Shown piece after piece: positions 41,566-45,790 of a stretch of DNA of 45,790 nucleotides (its first letter is position 1; each line of letters starts with the position of its first letter). Where the stretch lies: NCBI RefSeq assembly GCF_004359215.1, contig NC_090613.1, positions 3,590,897 through 3,636,686 of the forward strand. The letters run 5' to 3'. This stretch comes from Bremia lactucae (taxonomy: Eukaryota > Oomycota > Peronosporomycetes > Peronosporales > Peronosporaceae). The position numbers and the translations under genes were made by a program. The notes under the pieces are model-generated. The model ran no database searches and was not told the origin of the DNA. It worked only from the letters and a program-made list of their open reading frames with translations.

Positions 41566-43235
41566 CCAACTGTTGGAAGTCAGTAAGTCTGGACTTCATG
41601 TTTGGCATGCCGCCCGATCATAAGGGTCGGACAGGGCTAGTCGTCTTTGTAGACAGACTGAGCAAGATGGTGCATTTAGCACCATGTAAGACATCGATCA
41701 CAGGCAAGGAGGCAGCTCTCTTGTTCCTGGATCATGTTTACCGACTACACGGGATGCCCGAGTCCATAGTATCGGATCGGGATCCACGTTTTACGTCTGG
41801 TTTTTGGCGACATGTGTTCGAGCTGCTAGGTAGCAAGCTCCACATGTCGACCGCAGATCATTTCCAGACCGATGGCCAAACAGAACGTGTCAATTGTGTC
41901 GTGGCGGATGTCTTACGCACTATGGCAACTTCCAAAGAGTGGAGCAAGCAATTGCCCTTTGTGGAGTTCGCTATAAATAACAGTGTCCACGCCAGTACGG
42001 GTGAGACACCGTTTTATAATAACGGACTGCGCCATCCTCGGACGCCAGTCTCGTTTGTGCGCAGTCCGAGTCTTAGTGGGGGAGGGCCCCTCACTATGCT
42101 CGGTGCGAAAGAGGGACATAGTTTCGTCAATATGACGATGACCCATGAGGGTATCATCTCAAAGACTGAAACTTGCCCTAGTGACCCTGCCAGTTTAGCA
42201 GTGGTCAATAAAACTACGCCTTATGACCGACCTCTTGGCGGTATCATAGGCGAGTTTGATGCTAAAAGCGTGAGCGAGGCTCAACGCTTTGTGGATGAGC
42301 GATTAGCCATCACACGTAAAGTCCGTGACGCAATGGCAAGCGCACAGGACAAGCAAAAAGAATATGCGGACCGAAATGGTCGCAAAAACAATGAACGCTT
42401 TAAAGTGGGTGAAAAAGTACTATTAAGTACTGTTACCCTACCTGAAAATGCAATTTCTGTACTACCTGGAGGTACTACGAAGTTGTTGCCGCGTTTCATT
42501 GGGCCCTTTACGGTGGTTGAAGAGGTTGGAGACCTAAATTATTGGCTCACCCTTCCCCCGTATATGAATACGCACCCCGTATTCTACGTGGGTCGTCTGA
42601 AACGGTATGTAGACCCAAATGAGGTCACATATCCCCATCAGGCTAAGGAGACCGATGGTGACGCCGACTTTGAGTCGAGCGTCGTTCGGGTGAGGGGGAC
42701 GGTGAAGGCGAAAAACTATCAGACCGATGCCTCCCACCACGAACAGGACTTGGAGAGCGAGAAACTTCACGCTAGTAACGCGGACCCCTCAGCATTATCC
42801 TTTCAAAAAGGTCCTAGCGAGTCTTCAGGCGCTCATAACCCTGACGAGCCTTCGCTCGGACATAAACAAGATCCGAGGTCAGTCGTGAGACTTGACCCTC
42901 GAAATCCGCAATACGTCATTCAGCAGCGCTTAACGCCTGTGACTGAACGGACGAAGGTAAGGCAGCCGCGAGTAGTTTGGCGAGGTTGCCACTCCTATCG
43001 GGCGCCGTCTGCACTAATGGATGCGGGTGGGAATCAACGCTTCCTTCTTGGAAGGTTGCTTGCTCACACCTCCGTGAGGCAAGGGTATCAGATCCTCGCC
43101 CAATGAAAAGGTTACCCGAAGAATTTTGACTCCTGGGAACCGATCGATACCCTACGTATTGATGTGCCCGGCTTGGTGGATGCCTATGAAAAGGAGCACC
43201 AGCTGAGGCCTCTTCGCAAGCCTCAGCAGAAGTAG
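41566..43235 (+). pseudogene. Integrase and chromodomain of gypsy family B, best-preserved copy
   Basis: The frame runs from TNCWKSVSLDFMFGMPPDH. It contains the three catalytic acids: Asp in SLDF, Asp in SDRDPRF and Glu in TDGQTERVN. It continues through [17 protein letters not shown], a long spacer, KVGEKVLLSTVTL, LLPRFIGPFTVVEEV and HPVFYVGRLKRY. The chromodomain-like end (LGRLLAHTSVRQGYQIL) is interrupted by TGA at 43104, where the other copy reads Trp, then resumes KGYPKNFDSWEPID and stops at 43233. RT and RNase H are absent to the left, replaced by the LTR-like piece. Useful as the reference for the deletion in the 11.5-12.2 kb copy. Confidence 0.88.
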
Positions 43236-43760
43236 CGTTGTGATAAGAGACAGGGGGTACAGTACCACCCATGATTTCTTTTTTCACACGCAAACGGGCG
43301 AAATTAATTCGCTGCGACCGCTGTTTCATCGCATCAGAATGCGGATGAATGCGGCGCAAGAATTCCGCCTCGTATTGGTCGGGCGTTTCATTTGAACGCA
43401 ACACGACCGGGATCGGAAAAATACGCCCAAGCGATTTTCCCTGAGCCCTCCATGATTAAAAGACGCCATTATTATGTGCGTCTACAAGAGCGCGCTCTAG
43501 GAGCGACGCTCTTGGCCCGTTTAAACGAGGCCATTTAGATGGAGGGGGCATCGGTGATATGCCACCCGTCACATAGCCACGTCCAAACGACTGGCTTGTG
43601 ACACCGACTAAGCACGTTCACGTGTGGTCGGCGGAGCTTTATGCTCCGAATCCTCTATGTCATAACCATAATGGATTATGGTTTGAGCATAAGGCGTTGT
43701 GGTTTTACCCAACGGAGAAGCGGCTGCGCCTTTATGGGCAGCGCTCTCATTACCTGTCGC
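43236..43760 (-). pseudogene. Extra antisense ORF of gypsy family B, second copy, cut by the gap
   Basis: On the minus strand next to the gap: GNESAAHKGAAASP, TPYAQTIIHYGYDIE, KAPPTTRERA, then in shifted frames SVSQASR, MPPPSKWPR, RSNETPDQYEAEFLRRIHPH and MKQRSQRINFARLRVKKEIM. It matches the plus-strand ORF at 10546-11400, with Gln and Asn-Phe where that copy has stops. The last frame stays open into the antisense of the chromodomain (to 42916). Opposite pol again. Confidence 0.7.
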
Positions 43761-43860
43761 NNNNNNNNNNNNNNNNNNNNNNNNNNNNNNNNNNNNNNNN
43801 NNNNNNNNNNNNNNNNNNNNNNNNNNNNNNNNNNNNNNNNNNNNNNNNNNNNNNNNNNNN
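43761..43860. other. Assembly gap
   Basis: 100 N. Sequence on the left belongs to gypsy family B, on the right to the Tigger-like transposon, so any frame across it is artificial. Confidence 1.
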
Positions 43861-45524
43861 TTTTCATTAATCTGTATTTTTTTAAAATCTTTCAAAAGTT
43901 CATTTAGTTTCGTTTGAGTCGTGGAAGTATCACACTCCCTCTGCATGAAGTACAGTTTACACAACCTTATTGCATCAAGGACGTCCTTGGCTTTCACGGG
44001 GGCTGGCACTTCGCTATCATCCGCATCGGGAATCCCTCCTTCCACTTCTACAGGCAAAGACAATCCATGTTCTTCCATTGTTACTGCCACAACGTCTTCT
44101 ACGTCAGGACTATAGGCGACCTCTCTCTCCAAGGGGTTGTTGAGGATGGCGTTGATATCCATTGGATTGCGGTACAGTTGATCATTCTGTAACATCAGGT
44201 CATCTGCAACATTTGCGGGGGGTTCGGTCGCCCTAGCAGGAACTTGGATGTTCAAGCTTGATGTCCGAATTTTGCAGTGATTAAAACAATTACGAATAGT
44301 TTCCTTGGTCACCATATTCCAGGCCTCCACAGCCCACACCATCGCCTTCAAAACATCCACTTTTTTATGCGCTTCCACATTGTCAAGTGTTTCATCCAGC
44401 TCCAATGCTCTTAGCAAGTTGCGATTGAAAATTTTCCTGTAAAAGGCCTTCAAAGTTCGAATAATGCCTGCATCACAAGGCTGAATTCGGGAAGTTGTGT
44501 TGGGCGGCAGGTAAAGGATTTTAACATTGGCCAGCTCCGGCAAGCTGTCAATTGGAACATGAGCAGGACAATTGTCCATAATCAGCAGCACCTGTCTTCT
44601 CCCCATCCTCCGATTAAACCATTGTAGCCATTCCAAAAACAATACACTGTTCATCCAAGCCTTCGGGTTTGCCCTGTAGTGGCAGCCAAGGTTCTGACGA
44701 TTGATATTTTTGAGACAACGGGGATTCAAGTATTTCCCAATCACCCAAAGTGGGACACGATCTGAGCCATCTCCGTTGGCACAAACAACAAAAGTTAGCC
44801 GTTCCTTGTGCTGCTTGCGGCCCTCCAGTTGCTTCGTTGCAAGTGAACGATCAGCCTAAAGTGAGGAGGCAATAAATTTTAGTATTTGAAGTTGCTTCCA
44901 AAGTGATTTCAACTGGCCCCGACATACCTGAAGTCGGTAAAACAAACCCGTTTCATCCATATTGTAGATATCCTTCCATTCATACTGATCCAAAACTTCT
45001 CGAATTGCGGGTAAGGATTGCTCGAGTATCTCCATGTTAACCGAACCGCTCTCTCCATGTCTCACTCGCTCTTTGATTCCATATCGAGCTTTGAACCTGT
45101 TCAACCAGCCATTGGAGAATTGAAACGTATTTGTGTCTTGATCGGGGTACAGTCTCTCCAAAAAAATCCTCCCCTTTTCTTTATAAAGTTCACCCGAGAG
45201 ATCCATGACATCTTCGTAAGTTCGCACAAATTTGTAAAGTGCCTCTTCCATGAGAGGGTATTCTACAGTCTTCTGACGCTTCGCATCCATACTAATTTTT
45301 GCTCCGTCTCCTGCACCAGCTTTTTCACCTTGGGAGATCCAGTGCTCCTGCTGCTTGAGAATCTTGGAAATCGCAGCTTGACTGACAGTCATGCCAAATT
45401 TCTCTACCACCCATTGTGCAATATCCTTCTGTGTTCCACTGGTATCACGCTTCCTTTTACTGATAGCTATGCGGATTTCATTAGTGATAGGAGCATGAGC
45501 AACCTTCAGGTGTGCTTTCGCCAT
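43861..45524 (-). CDS. pogo/Tigger-type DDE transposase (CENP-B/jerky-like), 3' end in gap
   Basis: Exon 1 45524-44928 (199 residues) and exon 2 from 44855 to the gap, joined across a 72-bp intron (GTATGT...TTTAG), giving LFYRLQ-ADRSLATKQ, the family's invariant block. Residues about 10-65 form a psq-type helix-turn-helix (KDIAQWVVEKFGMTVSQAAI) and about 85-155 a CENP-B DNA-binding half (FVRTYEDV ... FQFSNGWLNRFKARYGI). The DDE core has Asp190 (YNMDETG), Asp293 (LLIMDNCPAH) and Asp327 (RIQPCDAGI) with 33 residues between the last two. No stops within about 530 residues, so it could be recently active or domesticated. The matching terminal repeat at the window's end favours an autonomous transposon. 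Confidence 0.9.
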
Positions 45525-45718
45525 TTTTTGTGTTAAGTTTGCAGTTCTTGCTTAGACGTTTAGATTTGCCGTTCCCGTTCTGTACTTCTTATAAATATTT
45601 TAGTTTAGTTAAAGTGTCAAAGTTGAAGCTTCACGTCGAGGGTTAGGGTTAGGTAATGCGTCAGCTGCACATTGAGCTTCCTAAACGAAAATTTTCTGGA
45701 GAGAAGAGGTTGGCATCT
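45525..45718. other. Transposon 5' non-coding region
   Basis: Between the transposase ATG and the right terminal repeat; probably contains the promoter. No gene. Confidence 0.5.
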
Positions 45719-45790
45719 AAAGTAATAAAACGCATAAAGTAATATTACTTTTCGGTCCTAAGAGTATTACTTTAGAGGGGTTCTACTGTA
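45719..45790 (-). repeat. Right terminal inverted repeat of the Tigger-like element with TA target site
   Basis: Read inward from 45788: CAGTAGAACCCCTCTAAAGT, then subterminal copies of AAAGTAATA and its complement (AGTAATATTACTT palindrome near 45740-45753). The outermost TA (45789-45790) is the target dinucleotide duplicated by pogo/Tc1-type elements. A CAGTAGAACC-type start is typical for Tigger ends. The left end must lie in or beyond the gap. Confidence 0.7.

Noticed and set aside
43608..44744. 378-residue minus-strand ORF
   Set aside because: It crosses the N gap. Its first part is Tigger transposase exon 2 and its last part is the gypsy extra ORF, so it is not one gene.
45640..45655. 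Telomere-like GGGTTAGGGTTAGG
   Set aside because: Only two units, inside a transposon flank; no array, so probably chance.
1..45790. CRISPR arrays, bacterial operons, ribosome binding sites, rRNA
   Set aside because: None seen; the window has eukaryotic features (spliceosomal introns, LTR elements, pol III SINE).

Overview
The window looks like nuclear DNA of an oomycete, most likely a Phytophthora or downy-mildew relative. Evidence: compact genes with no or very short introns (57-79 bp), a core-promoter motif of the oomycete Inr/FPR type just before one start codon, oomycete-style protein architectures (FYVE plus AGC kinase), and heavy loading with decayed Ty3/gypsy and Ty1/copia retroelements. 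The taxon is inferred from style, not from a database match. A 100-base run of N (43761-43860) is an assembly gap. Six host genes are supported. At 4092-6773 (+) lies a single-exon protein joining an Arb2-like alpha/beta-hydrolase domain, a FYVE finger and a complete AGC kinase. At 21380-23662 (-) is a membrane ferric-reductase/FRO-like flavocytochrome. A cluster at 32.6-40.5 kb holds an ER-type DnaJ/thioredoxin-like protein (+), a PX-domain protein (+), and two head-to-head paralogous MBOAT lysophospholipid acyltransferases, one intronless (-) and one with three short introns (+). Lipid and phosphoinositide themes (FYVE, PX, MBOAT) recur, but nothing shows that these genes form a pathway; oomycete genes are transcribed individually. 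The rest is mobile DNA. Gypsy family B (chromodomain integrase) is present as a 5' truncated fragment at 1-1815 (+), a nearly full-length but wrecked copy at 9604-17195 (-), and a 3' part at 41566-43760 (+). Family A forms a 7.7 kb LTR-to-LTR copy at 24345-32026 (-) plus a solo LTR at 2470-2919. Family C is a collapsed 2.5 kb copy at 18528-21051. A tRNA-derived SINE with a 16-bp target duplication sits inside one family B LTR. A copia RNase H tail is fused to gypsy integrase at 1816. A pogo/Tigger-type DDE transposase gene with a 72-bp intron fills 43861-45524, and its right terminal inverted repeat ends at the last bases of the window. The most notable pattern is that all three gypsy families carry an extra open reading frame on the strand opposite pol, between integrase and the 3' LTR, converging on pol. 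Family A and C copies both show a polypurine tract in the pol orientation beside the LTR, so the extra ORF really is antisense and is not a misread gag. Second in interest are the Arb2-FYVE-AGC kinase fusion and internal inversions of the reverse transcriptase segment in the B and C copies.
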